Of a DNA stretch of 64,000 bases, positions 9,628-23,756 are shown piece by piece (positions within the stretch are counted from its first letter, which is position 1; every line of letters begins with the position of its first letter). The stretch spans positions 1,674,001-1,738,000 of the forward strand of contig OZ251224.1 in assembly GCA_965240325.2 (NCBI GenBank). Reading direction: 5' to 3'. The stretch comes from Rebecca billardiae RCC1528 (Eukaryota; Haptophyta). Below the pieces are notes generated by a model. That model was not told the origin of the DNA. It ran no database searches and saw only the letters and a list, made by a program, of their open reading frames with translations. Made by a program: the position numbers and the translations under genes.

Positions 9628-11166
9628 ATGGCGGACGGCGACGCGCGCGCTGCGGCGCTCAAAGAGTATCGGCAGAAGCTGCTGCAGCACAAGGAGGTGG
9701 AGGCGCGCGTTCGCTCGAGTGCGCGCGCGCGCGCGCGTGCGTCGCGCCACCCATCCACTCACGCCTCGCGCGCTCGCGCCTCGGCCGAGCGCTCGCGCCC
9801 AATCGGTGCCTTTGGCGCGCATCTCACCGCCGGTGCAATGTCGCGCAACGCCCGGCACGCGCAGTGCGCACGGAGGCGCGGCAGCTGAAGGCGGACTACG
9901 ACAAGACGGAGGACGACCTGAAGGCGCTGCAGAGCGTGGGCCAGATCATCGGCGAGGTGCTGCGACAGCTCGATGAGGAGAAGTTCATCGTCAAGGCGTC
10001 GAGCGGCCCACGGTACGTCGTGGGCTGCAGGTCGAAGGTCGACAAGGCGAAGCTGACCAAGGGCACGCGCGTCGCGCTCGACATGACGACACTGACGATC
10101 ATGCGCGCGCTGCCGCGCGAGGTGGACCCGGTGGTGTTCAACATGCTCAACGAGGACCCGGGCGACGTCTCGTACTCCTCCGTCGGCGGCCTCTCCGAGC
10201 AGATCCGCGAGCTGCGCGAGGTGATCGAGCTGCCGCTGGTCAACCCAGAGCTGTTCGAGCGCGTCGGGATCAAGGCGCCGAAGGGGGTGCTGCTGTACGG
10301 CCCGCCCGGCACGGGGAAGACGCTGCTCGCGCGCGCGATCGCGAACAACATCGACGCGAGCTTCCTCAAGGTCGTCTCCTCCGCCATCGTCGACAAGTAC
10401 ATCGGCGAGTCCGCGCGTCTGATCCGCGAGATGTTTGGGTACGCAAAGGACCACCAGCCGTGCATCATCTTCATGGACGAGATCGACGCGATCGGCGGGC
10501 GGCGGTTCTCGGAGGGCACGTCGGCGGACCGCGAGATCCAGCGCACGCTGATGGAGCTGCTCAACCAGCTCGACGGCTTCGACGCGCTCGGCAAGGTGAA
10601 GATGATCTGCGCGACCAACCGGCCGGACGTGCTCGACCCCGCGCTCATGCGGCCGGGCCGGCTCGACCGCAAGATCGAGATCCCGCTGCCCAACGAGGCG
10701 GGGCGCGTGGAGGTGCTCAAGATCCACGCCAACCCGATGACGAAGCACGGCGATATCGGTGCGCGCGCGCGCGCGCGTGCTCGCCGCGCGCTCCCCACGC
10801 GCTCGTGCGCGCGGCGCTCGCTCTCCGGCTGGGCTGACGCGCGCTGCGTGCCTCGGGCGTGCGCCGCAGACTACGAATCTGTGGTCAAGCTGGCGGACGG
10901 GTTCAACGCCGCGGACTTGCGGAATGTGTGCACGGAGGCGGGCATGTTCGCCATCCGCGCCGAACGCGACCATGTGATCGAGGAGGATTTCATGAAGGCC
11001 GTGCGCAAGGTGCGAGCGTGCCCTGCGCCCCTGCTACTGCCGCGCCCCCAGCATGCACGCCGCAAGCGCTCACGTCCGCGCGCCAACGCCACCGTACGCC
11101 GCCACACTCGCGCAGGTGGCGGAGAACAAGAAGCTGGAGGGCACGTTGAATTACTCGAAGGTATGA
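9628..11166 (+). CDS. RPT4: 26S proteasome regulatory ATPase subunit RPT4 (PSMC6)
   Basis: Four exons, join(9628..9718, 9865..10758, 10870..11009, 11116..11166), encode 391 aa, close to the 389 aa of human PSMC6. All three introns begin GTGCG and end GCAG. The first splice (TCGA|GTGCGCG) gives [20 protein letters not shown], matching the spacing of animal RPT4. Visible are the N-terminal coiled coil, the OB-fold segment ([35 protein letters not shown]), Walker A GPPGTGKT, Walker [15 protein letters not shown], the second region of homology [20 protein letters not shown], and [19 protein letters not shown]. The protein ends NYSKV, without a canonical HbYX motif, as is usual for RPT4. It works in the base of the 19S particle, unfolding ubiquitinated substrates. 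The short exons 3 and 4 make single-exon calls of this gene misleading. Confidence 0.97.
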
Positions 11167-11634
11167 GCCTCGGGGAGCTCAAGCCATGGATGAGCCAGCC
11201 GGGGGGCGGAGGGCGCAACTGCGAGTGCCGCTGCGGTGCGGACGTCACAGCTCGGGTGAGTCCGGCCAAGAGTCATTACTACGGCGACGTTCGTAACGTT
11301 ACCGGTCTCGTTACGATTCACTTGAGAGTGACGCCGTCGGCGGTCGGAGAGTCACGTCGGACAGGCTTCAGACTCGGAGGCGGCCGGATTAGACCTGCAC
11401 ATTGTCACTGATTGTCACTGATGTGCCACCAACAGTATGCGGTCGAGGGCGATCCCGGCGGCGGGAATCAGCAGGCTGAGTCGCCTTCACGGTTCACCGG
11501 GCGAATGACTAATACTGTGGCCGGACTCAGACTCACTGCAATCATACTTCTCGTCACTCGTGGATCGGATGCACACCAGACGAGTCCTCACCCAGTCTCA
11601 GTCCGGAGACGTTCTGAGATCCGGCCATCGCGTA
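11167..11634. other. Intergenic, no gene seen
   Basis: About 470 bp lie between RPT4 and the SOUL-like gene. Open frames here are short and compositional. It presumably holds the RPT4 3' UTR and the next promoter. Confidence 0.45.
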
Positions 11635-12876
11635 ATGGCTGTCGCGTGGCTCGGCCTCGCGGCGATCGCCGCAGCTGGCGCCGGCGCCGGCAGACTGCCG
11701 GCGCGACCGGCGGTTGTACGCGCCTCCGTCCGGGCGAGCGTCTCGCCGTCTGTTCCCGAGAGCGCATCCCAGGCCGAGCTCGTCGCCGCGCTGGCCATCT
11801 CGCAGCTTGCGGAGGCGATTGCGCAGCCAGCGTCCCAGCGCGGGCTGTCGGGCGCGTCAGCGTTCAGCGAGCAGCTGCAGGTGGACAGCGCGCTGTGGGC
11901 GGCAGGCTCGCGCGCGCAGTGGGCAGACCAGGTCTCGGATCTCGCAGACTTCTACGGCGACCCCCGCCTCGAGGTGCTCGCCGTCCGCGAGGGCGGTGCG
12001 GCGGGCACGATGGTGGATTGGATGCTGTCGGGGACGTGGCCGGCGCCGTGGCGCCCGCGGGTGGCGGTGCTAGGCTCGAGCGCGCTCGAGATGGCGAGCG
12101 GCCCGAGCGGCGGCCTCGTCGTCTCACGCATACGCGACACGCTCAAGACGCCCCCGACGGACGTCTTCCTGCGCCAGCTGCTCCCGGACTGGGAGGACGT
12201 GTACAACCTGTACAACTCCGCGCACGCCGAGCAGCCGGCGCACGAGCCGATCGGCCGGGGCAGCGGGTACCAGCTGCGCCGGCTGCCGCCGACGCTGGTG
12301 CTCGAGTTCGACTACACCGTGCGTCCGTCAACGCCGCTGCTCCCGCCCGTGCTCCCCGGCTTTGCCTTCACCGGCAAGCAGCTCAAAACGCGCGACGAGT
12401 GGACGGCGGTGCGGCCCCTCACGGCCGAGTTTGCACCTACCGGCGAGGCGGAGGCGGCGGGGACACGAGTACGGCTGACGGTGCCGGTGCCGACGCGCCT
12501 CGGCCGCGACATGTCCACCTTGCCATCGCCGCAGCCGGCCGAGCAGGACGCCGAGGTTGCCGGGGCGAGCGCTCGGTACTCGCTCGTGCCCGCCCGCACG
12601 GTTGCGGTGCGCGCCTTTGCGGGCAACCCCGCGGACAACGCCGCGGTGCTGTCCGAGGTGGACAAGCTGCTCGACGGCTTGCGCAAGGACGGGCGGCGTG
12701 TGCTCGGCGCCGAGCGCGGGGCCGGCGGCCGGCCGGCCTTTCAGGTGAGCCAGTACAACTGCAAGGCGGGCTTCGACATGGACGGCCGCCTCGCGCTCGC
12801 CCAGTACGAGGGCACCGTCGACCCGCTGCGGCGCAACGAGGTGCTCGTTGACGTCGAGACAGGCGCGGGCAAGTGA
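11635..12876 (+). CDS. SOUL-type heme-binding-like protein, probably plastid or secretory
   Basis: An intronless gene of 413 aa from the ATG at 11635. That start gives a strongly hydrophobic leader, MAVAWLGLAAIAAAGAGAG, typical of a signal or bipartite plastid peptide; an upstream in-frame ATG at 11560 would bury it. The middle region (DLADFYGDPRLEV..., then IRDTLKTPPTDVF) resembles the lipocalin-like DUF2358 module found in plant SOUL proteins. The C-terminal third (PARTVAVRAFAGNP..., VSQYNCKAGF..., RRNEVLVDVE) matches the SOUL/HBP fold, which binds tetrapyrroles. The expected PP motif after QY is replaced here, so heme binding is uncertain. Alternatives are a plastoglobule or lumen protein of unknown ligand. 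Confidence 0.65.
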   Translation: MAVAWLGLAAIAAAGAGAGRLPARPAVVRASVRASVSPSVPESASQAELVAALAISQLAEAIAQPASQRGLSGASAFSEQLQVDSALWAAGSRAQWADQVSDLADFYGDPRLEVLAVREGGAAGTMVDWMLSGTWPAPWRPRVAVLGSSALEMASGPSGGLVVSRIRDTLKTPPTDVFLRQLLPDWEDVYNLYNSAHAEQPAHEPIGRGSGYQLRRLPPTLVLEFDYTVRPSTPLLPPVLPGFAFTGKQLKTRDEWTAVRPLTAEFAPTGEAEAAGTRVRLTVPVPTRLGRDMSTLPSPQPAEQDAEVAGASARYSLVPARTVAVRAFAGNPADNAAVLSEVDKLLDGLRKDGRRVLGAERGAGGRPAFQVSQYNCKAGFDMDGRLALAQYEGTVDPLRRNEVLVDVETGAGK

Positions 12877-15980
<3,104 letters not shown>

Positions 15981-16189
15981 ATAAGTATATATATATAAGT
16001 AGCTGCTAGCGCAGCACGCGTCCTACTGCAATCTGAGTAATCTCACGGTATAGTCACGCCAGTGCGGAGTGCCCGTGACCGTGTCCGTGTGCGGACAGTG
16101 TGCCGCTGTCACAGTAAGACTGACTCTCTGAGTGTTACTTCATACTTGTGCCGTGTGCGTCTGGCTACTTGACCGTTGACGGTTATTAT
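15981..16189. other. Spacer between two tail-to-tail HCE copies
   Basis: About 210 bp of AT-richer unique sequence lie between the right ends of copies 2 and 3, beginning with a short TA run. Confidence 0.6.
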
Positions 16190-17804
16190 GGCCCGCGGTG
16201 CAGGGCGGAGCGCGCAGCGTGGAGCCCGCACCAGCGGGCCCGAACCACGTTTCAAAAAGATCTTTGATCAAGAAAAAAGGGACGGGGGGCGATTTTTAGG
16301 GCTGGCGGAGACCGAGTTTCGAGTTTTTGAGATCGCATAGAGAGGTCTATTAGGCCGAAAATAACCGCGCCCAGCTCATTCCCTTAAGTAAAGTGCGATC
16401 TGGACGTCAGCTGGACGTGACATTAACGTAACGGTTCGTTACGAGCGCGATTTTGTGGGTAGACTCTCGTTCATGTGTGATAGTTTGCCTCCGCCTTGAT
16501 GAATATGAACTTGGCTTCGCGGCGGTTGGTATCTAGAGTCTAAAACCCGCAAGCCTTATTGAAAATACCCGCGCAGCTATTCGTTGCCAGCCCATTCCAT
16601 AGTCACTGACTTACCGAGCTGGCGAGCTCAAAACCTGCCGTCGTCGCAAGGACGACGTGCTGTGCAGGTTTCTTCTGCTGGGGTGGCGAGCGAGCCTCGA
16701 CGACTCTTGGTTGGTCCGCAAGGGGGCGCTCGATGGGCAGGTGCGCGTGGCAAGTGCCGAGTGGCGCCTGGAGCGCGCGTCTGCGGCGGGTCCCGACGGC
16801 CGTCGACATCGCGTTCGTGCCCGCTCACTAGTCACTCCGCACGCCCCTGCCGCGCCCTGTCGATGCCTGCGCGGCCGGCCGGCGCGCGGCCGCGCCGCCG
16901 CCGCCGCAGCCGCCGCCCTGTGTTCGGGCTCTCGCAAGCTAGGGGGCAGCGGCGCATGATGCCGGACTGATCGATCTCTGAGTCTCCGACTTCACCACAC
17001 GCCCCCCTTGCCATGCCTCTCCGCCAGGGTCTCCCAGAACTCTTCTTCAGAGCAGGCGCAAGTCGAACTCGGAACTGGCCGCGGCCCCGCGCGCCGTCGG
17101 CTCCCCGTGGCTGTCAGCTCCGCGTGGCCTGGGCGCCTGGCGTGCCCAGAGCTGGCCGTGCCTCTGCGACGCGTGCCGAGCCTGACCGAGGTGTGTCACC
17201 CCGTGCACGCGCGGCGCGCGCAAGCACCGGTGCTGCATGGCTGCTCGCACCGTGCTCCCTGGCTCGCGGTCAGTCAGCTCGGCCGCGTGGTGCCTGGTGT
17301 GCACGTAGAGTCGCGCTCATGCGTCGCTCACGCCTCGCGCCCGCCTGTCGGCCGTCGCGCAGGCGCGCAGGTCGAACCCTACTGACCTGCAGATCATCTA
17401 CTCCTGCGCTGCTGGCGTCGCGGCGACGACGGTCAGCGGCAGGCCCGAACGAACGGTCGAATCCGCGCGGTCCCGCGCCGTCCGGCTCCCTGGCTGTCAG
17501 TCAGCTCCGCCGGTGGCCTGGCGTGCAAGAGTCGCGCTCGTGCGTCGATCACGCCGAGTCGCATCCGCCTGTCGGCCGTCGCGCACGCGCAGGGGGTCAG
17601 GTAAGGGCCGTCTGTGATGAGGGCAGCTCGGCCGACGACCGACATCCACACTCGGCGCACGCCGGCGGCGGCGCGGCGCTGGGGCGGCGCGCCGCTGGAT
17701 GGAGTCTAGTTACACGTGTACGGGACGACTGCGACGGAGGGTGCACCGCCACCGCGGGCCCCGAACTACGTTCGTTCTACGGAAAAGGACCGCGGAACGC
17801 GGTC
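16190..17804 (-). mobile_element. Hairpin-capped element (HCE), copy 3, reversed
   Basis: The copy is in reverse orientation: it begins with GGCCCGCGGTGCAGGG (the right end inverted) and ends with the inverted hairpin GACCGCGGAACGCGGTC at 17788-17804. It is 1.61 kb long. The right 300 bp are nearly identical to copy 2, so bases 15690-15980 and 16190-16480 form an inverted repeat. The interior near 17145-17210 matches the truncated copy near 43550-43620 in inverted orientation. TA-rich flanks (TTATTA, ATATTTAATAGTATAATT) surround it. No intact gene. Confidence 0.7.
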
Positions 17805-18517
17805 ATATTTAATAGTATAATTAGCTAGCAGCAGTCATCAACTGTAGCGGCTTCTGTTATAGTCAGGCTGCCTCCTATTCCAAAGTTCCGAGGTCGTCAA
17901 GGGCTCAGCCTGACCGTGATGAGGCATTGAGGCTATGCGCCATGATAACAGATAAGCTACCATACCGCCGGTCACTTTGTCTCTGACTTTGAGATTCGCG
18001 GGTACAGTATAGCTTCCTAGCTCTTGAGTACGCGGGCTAGCTACGTCTCGGTAATGAGGCGCCGAGGCGGCTAGGCTACCGCTAGTTAAGCCTAGATCGA
18101 AGAGTCGATATCACTCATGAGCGACCACGCGGTCGCGCGCCGCACACGCCGACGGCGACGCGGCGCCGAGTGTCGTCTGTCGACGCCGGAGTGACGTCCC
18201 GACCGCAATGGTACACCGTACAGCACTCGGCGGCACGGATGTCGGATCGCGGGCTACAACCCGCTAACCTGAGTAACCGAGTCAGTGTCTATCTGACTGC
18301 AACGGACTACCGTGTGGCACTGTCACCGCAAGTACATGTTCTAGTTAATCGCTGACGGCCGACTTGACTCCTCATCAGAGCGCAGACTCAGACTATGAAG
18401 TATGAGCACGGCAAACCGCCGTTTGTTATTGGCGGTTAGGACTGATTCGTCAATCGCGTTCGTCGTCGTCAGTAGGGCTGCCGGGTGCGGGGGAGCCCCC
18501 GTGTGGCCCGCGCCGCG
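17805..18517. other. Intergenic, no gene seen
   Basis: About 700 bp between HCE copy 3 and the CCDC13-like gene; presumably includes its promoter. Nothing coding recognised. Confidence 0.45.
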
Positions 18518-20156
18518 ATGGCCGAAGATGAGCGCATTCGCTTGTGGAAGCTGCAGCTGCAGCAGGAGATGGAGGCCGAGGAGGACGACGACGACCTCTT
18601 CCGCATCCCGCCATCGGCCGCCCTGCCGGAGATGCCCGATGAGCCGCTGTCGGACGAGGACGTGCCGTCTGGCCCCGGGCACACGTTTGACGACGACCTC
18701 GGCCTCGACCTCGAGGAGCCGGCGTTCAAGGCCAAGCCGCCCGCACACCCGACCACGTTTGAGCTCCCGGAGAAGCCAGTGCCACCACCGCCCGATCGCC
18801 AGGCCGTCATCACGCAGGCTACGGTCGCCAGCCTGCAGGCGCAGCTGCAGGAGCGCGACATCGAGATTGCTCGTCTCAAGCGCAGCGGTCCGGGCGCGGC
18901 GGACGACGGCCGCGGCGACGACATGAGGGACCAGAAGCTGCGCGAGCTCGCGAAGAAGAACCGCGCGCTCGTCCAAGCCCTGGGCAAGGAGCGCGCGCAG
19001 AACGCCGCGCTCGCGGGCGAGCTCGCCTCGCTCCGGTCGTCCGAAGCGCAGAAGGGCTCGGCGGCTCAGCAGCAGGCGGCGGGAGCGGGTGGGAGCGGGA
19101 AGGCGGCGGCCAGCTCCGCGACGGCCTCGGCGCGCGGCTCCGCCGCCGAGCGCTCCGCCGCCGCCGCCGCCGCCGCGCGCGCGCCGGAGGAGGACGGCTC
19201 GCAGCTGCGCGAGCTTCGCGAGAAGCTGTCGGGCGCGGTGGCCAAGCTGCATGAGGCACGGCAGGCGCAGCAGGCGACCCGCGCCGAGCTCGAGCGGTAC
19301 AAGCGCGCGCTCGCGCGCGAGGTGGGCGAGGACACGCCGCTGAGCAAGGTGCTCGATGAGGCGAGCGGCTGGCGCGGCCGCGCGCAGCAAATCACCTTGC
19401 TGCGCGCCAAGCTCGACGAGGCGCGGCGCGCGCCCGGCGGGGGCGGCGGTGAGGACGACCGCCCGCGGAATGGCGCTGACGACAAGATCCGCGCGCAGCT
19501 CGCGTCGAAGGAGCAGGCACGCGCGCACGCCCGGCGCCACGCACGCCGCGTGCGCACGCCCGACGTCCGCCTCGCTCACGCCCCCCGCTCCCCGCGCCGA
19601 CGCGGCCGCTCGCCTGCAGGAGCGGCGGCGTGAGTTTGAGCGTCTGCTGCTGCGCGAGCAGGACCTGCAGGCGGAGCGCACCGAGCTGCTGAGCAAGCTC
19701 GAGGCGGCGGCGGCGCGGATTAAGATCCTCGAGGGCGCCGCGCGCTCGGGGCGCGAGAAGCTCAAGGTGCTACTCACCAAGTCGGACAACGACGACGAGC
19801 TCATCAGCGCGCTCAAGCAGCAGCTGCAGAAGTCGGCCAAGGCGGCCGGCGCCGGAAGCGCAGCCGGCGGCGCGGGCGCCAACTCGCCCGAGCAGCGCCA
19901 GGCGGCCGAAGCGCGCGCGGCGGCCACGAGCCAAGCGCTCGACGCCATCACCGCGGAGAAGGAGGAGTTGGTGAAACAGAACGAACGGCAGGAGCAGATC
20001 ATCGTCTTCCTTCGCGACCAGCTCTCGCGCCAATCCGTCGTGAAGGAGACTCCGCAGGAGATGCAGCAACTGCAGGTGGAGAACGGTAAGCTGCGTGAGC
20101 TGTGCCAGCTGCTGCAGGACAAGCTCGCGAGAGCAGGCGCCTCCACGCCCTCGTAA
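18518..20156 (+). CDS. CCDC13: CCDC13-like coiled-coil (ciliary/centriolar satellite) protein
   Basis: Two exons, join(18518..19516, 19620..20156), encode 511 aa. Long coiled-coil stretches cover about residues 95-175, 225-290 and 335-511, with an acidic N-terminus (MEAEEDDDDLFRIP). The diagnostic segment is REVGEDTPLSKVLDEASGW followed by RGRAQQITLLRAKLDEAR, which matches the conserved EVGED...SGWRGRAQQI block of CCDC13, a centriolar satellite protein needed for ciliogenesis in animals. The intron appears to use a GC donor (CAG|GCACGCGCG...CCTGCAG). An alternative GT donor at 19550 would add 11 Arg/Ala-rich residues and is also in frame, so the junction needs transcript support. The presence of this gene argues for a flagellated organism. 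Confidence 0.8.
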
Positions 20157-20952
20157 GGGCCTCGCGTAGCCGGAATGCTGGCCCGGTGGCGGCACCGTAC
20201 CGCCGGGGCTTCTTCGTTCGGTCCGATCGACGAAGACTAGGATGACCGTCGTTCGGAGTCAATGATGCGACCGAGTCCGAGTGCCTGCGGCTCAGTGACA
20301 GTGCAGGGCGCCACTCGTGACTCGGCCGAGTCGGCGAGTCGCGGAGACGGAGTCGGCCTCGCCCTCGGGCTCGGCGCCGGAGGCGGACGAGGCCGCGGAG
20401 GCGGGCGAGGCGGCCACCGTGATCTATTCGATGATGGGGTGTGTGACGCGCGCACGTGTATGTAAATTATTCAGCGCATTCGATATCGAAGATTCTGAGC
20501 AGTCGACGGTATGTATTGACATCGATCGTCTGCGCTATATGCAGTAGTAGACGAATCGGCGTCGGGGCCGACGGCGGCGGGCCGGGCCTTCAGCGTCCCG
20601 GGCGGCCTGCTCGGCGCGCGCACCAGGGTGCGGCAGTGGCAGCGCACGGCATGCATGCAACAGACAGCAGCGAGGCTAGGCCCTCGCGCCGGGCGCACAC
20701 TGGCAGCAGCCAGCAGGTGCAGATGCGGCCGCGGATCTGGCGAGCGCTGCCACTCGCATAGCCATACGCTGCACTCTGCGAGCCACCGCCGAAGACAGCG
20801 CTTGCCGCAGCCACACTAGCGGCCAATGCTCAGCGCACTCGGAGCGACGTGATGAGATGCTGTTGGGGTCGTAAGTACGCATCCCACTCGAGACTTGGCG
20901 GTGTCAAAGAAAGGATGCGGAGGGCGCGCGACGATCGCGCGTGGTTCGAGCG
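20157..20952. other. Intergenic, convergent 3' ends
   Basis: About 800 bp lie between the 3' ends of the CCDC13-like and TMEM165-like genes. Only short open frames are present. Confidence 0.45.
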
Positions 20953-21678
20953 CTAGTGCGAATGGCTCGGCGGCGAGTCCGACTCTGGAGGCTGCAGCAG
21001 CGCTGCCAGCGCAAAGCACAGGAAGAGGACGCCGCCCACGCACGAGACTGTCCGCTCGGATATCTTGGAAGCCAGCATCCGGCCGCCAATCACAGCGAGG
21101 CCCGTGCAGAGGGCGTGCCCAGCGATGCTGCCGATGGTGACGCCAGAGGCGTCCTTGGACGCCGCAAGCGCCAGCGTGGCCACCTGCGAGCGGTCGCCCC
21201 ACTCGGCCAGGAAGGTGAGCGTGAAGCTCTGCATGAGTGCGGGGGCGATGCCACACGCGGAGCTGAGCTCTTCCCTCGATATTTGTCGCGTCCCCTGCAG
21301 AGGCTGGGTGACCTCGCTCCCCGCGTCGCCGAGCTCAGCCTCCACCTCCTCCAGCTCGTCGCTCACTCCGCCCTCCATGGCGGAAGCGTCCCGCAGTAGG
21401 CGCACGCCAAACACGAAGAAGAGGGCTGCAGCCGCGTAGTGCGTGTAGACCTTTGGGAGCAGCATGGGGGCGAGGTGGCCGAGGCCGACAGCGAGCAGCG
21501 TCATCACGATCAGTGCAAGCATGGCACCCATGTAGATCAGGGTGCGGGAATGCTTCATGGCAAGGATGGCCGCGATGAAGAAGGTCTTGTCGCCGAGCTC
21601 CGTCGCAAGGATCACCGAGAACGAGGCGCTGAGCGCGGAGAAGAAATCGGAGCCCTCACTTCCGCCCGCCTCCGCCAT
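20953..21678 (-). CDS. GDT1: TMEM165/GDT1 family Mn2+/Ca2+ : H+ antiporter
   Basis: An intronless gene of 241 aa with six predicted membrane helices in two repeats, the usual size for the UPF0016 family. Both signature motifs are present and intact: ELGDKT at residues 27-32 and EWGDRS near 157-162. These are the cation-binding acidic motifs of the two half-repeats. The central loop (about 95-140) is acidic and hydrophilic. Family members sit in Golgi, thylakoid or chloroplast envelope and move Mn2+ or Ca2+ against protons, supporting glycosylation or photosystem II. There is no clear transit peptide, so a Golgi or vacuolar location is more likely; this is inference. Divergent from ISY1 with 227 bp between start codons. 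Confidence 0.95.
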   Translation of the reverse strand: MAEAGGSEGSDFFSALSASFSVILATELGDKTFFIAAILAMKHSRTLIYMGAMLALIVMTLLAVGLGHLAPMLLPKVYTHYAAAALFFVFGVRLLRDASAMEGGVSDELEEVEAELGDAGSEVTQPLQGTRQISREELSSACGIAPALMQSFTLTFLAEWGDRSQVATLALAASKDASGVTIGSIAGHALCTGLAVIGGRMLASKISERTVSCVGGVLFLCFALAALLQPPESDSPPSHSH

Positions 21679-21905
21679 GGCTCCAACCCGCCGCGAGCGC
21701 GACGGTCCGCGATGCCGTGCGGGTGCGAGTTGTCTCCCCGCGATGCAAGATGCGCGCTTGCCCGTGCTGCGCGGGTCCTTGAAGGCTGCCAGTCAAGTCC
21801 GATGCGGCGGAGCCGGACCGTGATTTGCTTCAGTGACGCAAGCGTGCGGCGGGCTGGCGACGGGAGAGCACAGGCGGCGGTCGCCGCCGAGCTCACGCGA
21901 CTGCC
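21679..21905. promoter_or_regulatory. Divergent intergenic region, TMEM165 / ISY1
   Basis: These 227 bp between opposite start codons are a candidate bidirectional promoter. The call rests on position only. Confidence 0.45.
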
Positions 21906-22923
21906 ATGGCGCGCAATCAAGAGAAGGCGCAGCACGCGCTGAACCGGTACATTGACGGCAAGCGCGAGGAGCTGGAAGGCCCAAAGGCGACGCGCCCTTA
22001 CCTCGCGTCGCTCTGTGACACTGTGCCCGAGTGTGAGAAATGGCGGATGGAGATCGTGCGCGAAGTCGGCAAGAAAGTCTCGATGATTCAGAACGGTGCG
22101 CGCGCCGCAGCGTGTGCGTCCCGGCGAACCCCCGCTCACGGCTCGCTGCGTACTTCTGTCCGGGCTCGACGCGTGCTGACCCGCGCACTCAGCACTCGCG
22201 CCCGCGCGGCGGCATCATCTTGCCCACACGCAGAGGGCCTCGCGGAGCACAAGATCCGGGATCTGAACGACCAGATCAACAAGCTGCTGCGAGAAAAACA
22301 CCACTGGGAGAAGCGCATCAAAGAGCTCGGTGGCCCCGACTACGCTGTGCGCGCACGGCGCCCCCACCCATCGCGCCCCACCCTGTATCTTGCAGCTGGC
22401 TCATGTGCGCCCCCACTGCACGCCCCACGCCACGCTGCGCCCATGACAGAAATCGGCCCCACGGATCGATGACGATACGTCGCTCGAGGTGGTGCCGGGG
22501 GGCAAAGGCGGTGGGTACCGCTACTTTGGCGCCGCCAAGAACCTCCCCGGCGTGCGCGAGCTCTTTGTGCGTGAGCCCGTCTCGCGGCCGAAGCGAACGC
22601 GCGCACAGATTGCGAAGAGCGTGGATGCTGACTACTATGGGTACCGAGACGACGACGATGGCGAGCTCGAGCGATTGGAGGCTGAGGCCGAGGCACGCGC
22701 GCGCGAGGATATGATCAAACGGTGGAAAGCGGAAAAGGGAGCGGCGGCCGTCGACGACGACGATCTCGCGATTCCGCGTACAAGCGCCGCGGGCAATGAG
22801 TCTGATTCGGTCTACCTTGCACACGTGCCACTGCCATCAGAGGCGGACATCGAAAAGGCCATCCTGGAACGGCGCAAGCGCGAGCTGATGGCAAAATACC
22901 TCGGGGGTTCCGGAGCGAGCTGA
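21906..22923 (+). CDS. ISY1: Pre-mRNA splicing factor ISY1
   Basis: Three exons, join(21906..22095, 22234..22346, 22450..22923), encode 258 aa. Both introns begin GTGCGCG. Joining gives MIQN-EGLAEHKIRDLNDQ and GGPDYA-KSAPRIDDD, which align with animal ISY1. The conserved core is obvious: MARNQEKAQHALNRY, EKWRMEIVREVGKKV, LNDQINKLLREKHHWEKRI, KELGGPDY, YFGAAKNLPGVRELF, DADYYGY, and the C-terminal VPLPSEADIEKAILERRK. ISY1 joins the Prp19/NineTeen-associated complex and helps the catalytic spliceosome. The acidic tail between about 195 and 230 is shorter than in animals. Fitting for a genome with many small introns. Confidence 0.97.
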
Positions 22924-23756
22924 TGTGCGATTCGGTGCTACAGTGCGACGTGGTGATGCCGCAGCTCGCTGCCCATCTATCTGAGTGGCGCCCGGAACGC
23001 CTGAAACGGCAACGGCTGGACACTGGGGTTTGGGCTGATGGTGCTGCCGGCGGACCTGAGTCCTGACCCGGCGTGACCCGAACTGACCAGTGACCGCGCC
23101 GATCTGCCAGGATCTGGTCACCACTCATCATCGATGACACAGTCACGCCACTCGTGACTCGTCTTACTACTAGTTACTGAACTACTGCCCTGACTAGGCG
23201 TCCGAGCTCGCCGAGACCTCAGTTTCAAGCGGATCACACTCGTCCGCAGTCCGACTGTCTGCCACTAGTGGCACGGGCCAGTAAGAGACTGACCGTGTCC
23301 GTAACTGAGTGACCTGAGCGACTGACTAAATAGTAGTAAATGGATTAGTGCCGAGCCCTTAAGTGAGTAGTGTATCATAGTCGGTAGTGAATAAGTATAC
23401 ACGATGCCTGCGGAAGTAGGAGGCTGCAGCCCCCCCCCCCCCCCCGCTACGGCTTCATGGGCGGTGACAGTTGGCGGGCGTCAATCTCGCCCGGTGCCTG
23501 AGCTGTGTGCGTCTCTTATTCTTAGTAAACTGTAACTAATTAATGAGGCTGCTGCTGATCAGTAACCGATGGGCTTGCTGATCGGGCTGCTGCAGCCCCG
23601 GACCCCGGCGTACCGTGCAGCGCACTCGGCACTGCTGGCTGTCGGGCAGGTCCGACCGGAGGCGCCAGGCGGCGGTCGTCTGCATGGCCATGCATGCAGT
23701 CTCAGCAGCTCGCCCGGCCAGCCGCCACGGCCACTGTCACGGAATGTGACTGACTA
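22924..23756. other. Intergenic with truncated mariner-like end and a C16 run
   Basis: No gene is seen. A run of about 16 C residues occurs at 23431-23446. Bases ~23450-23532 are the right end of a mariner-like element (inverted CAGTTTACTAAGAATAAGAG followed by TA), with no left partner nearby. Confidence 0.6.

Noticed and set aside
16584-17828. Overlapping Arg/Ala/Pro-rich frames on both strands
   Set aside because: They lie within HCE copy 3 with no conserved protein segment.
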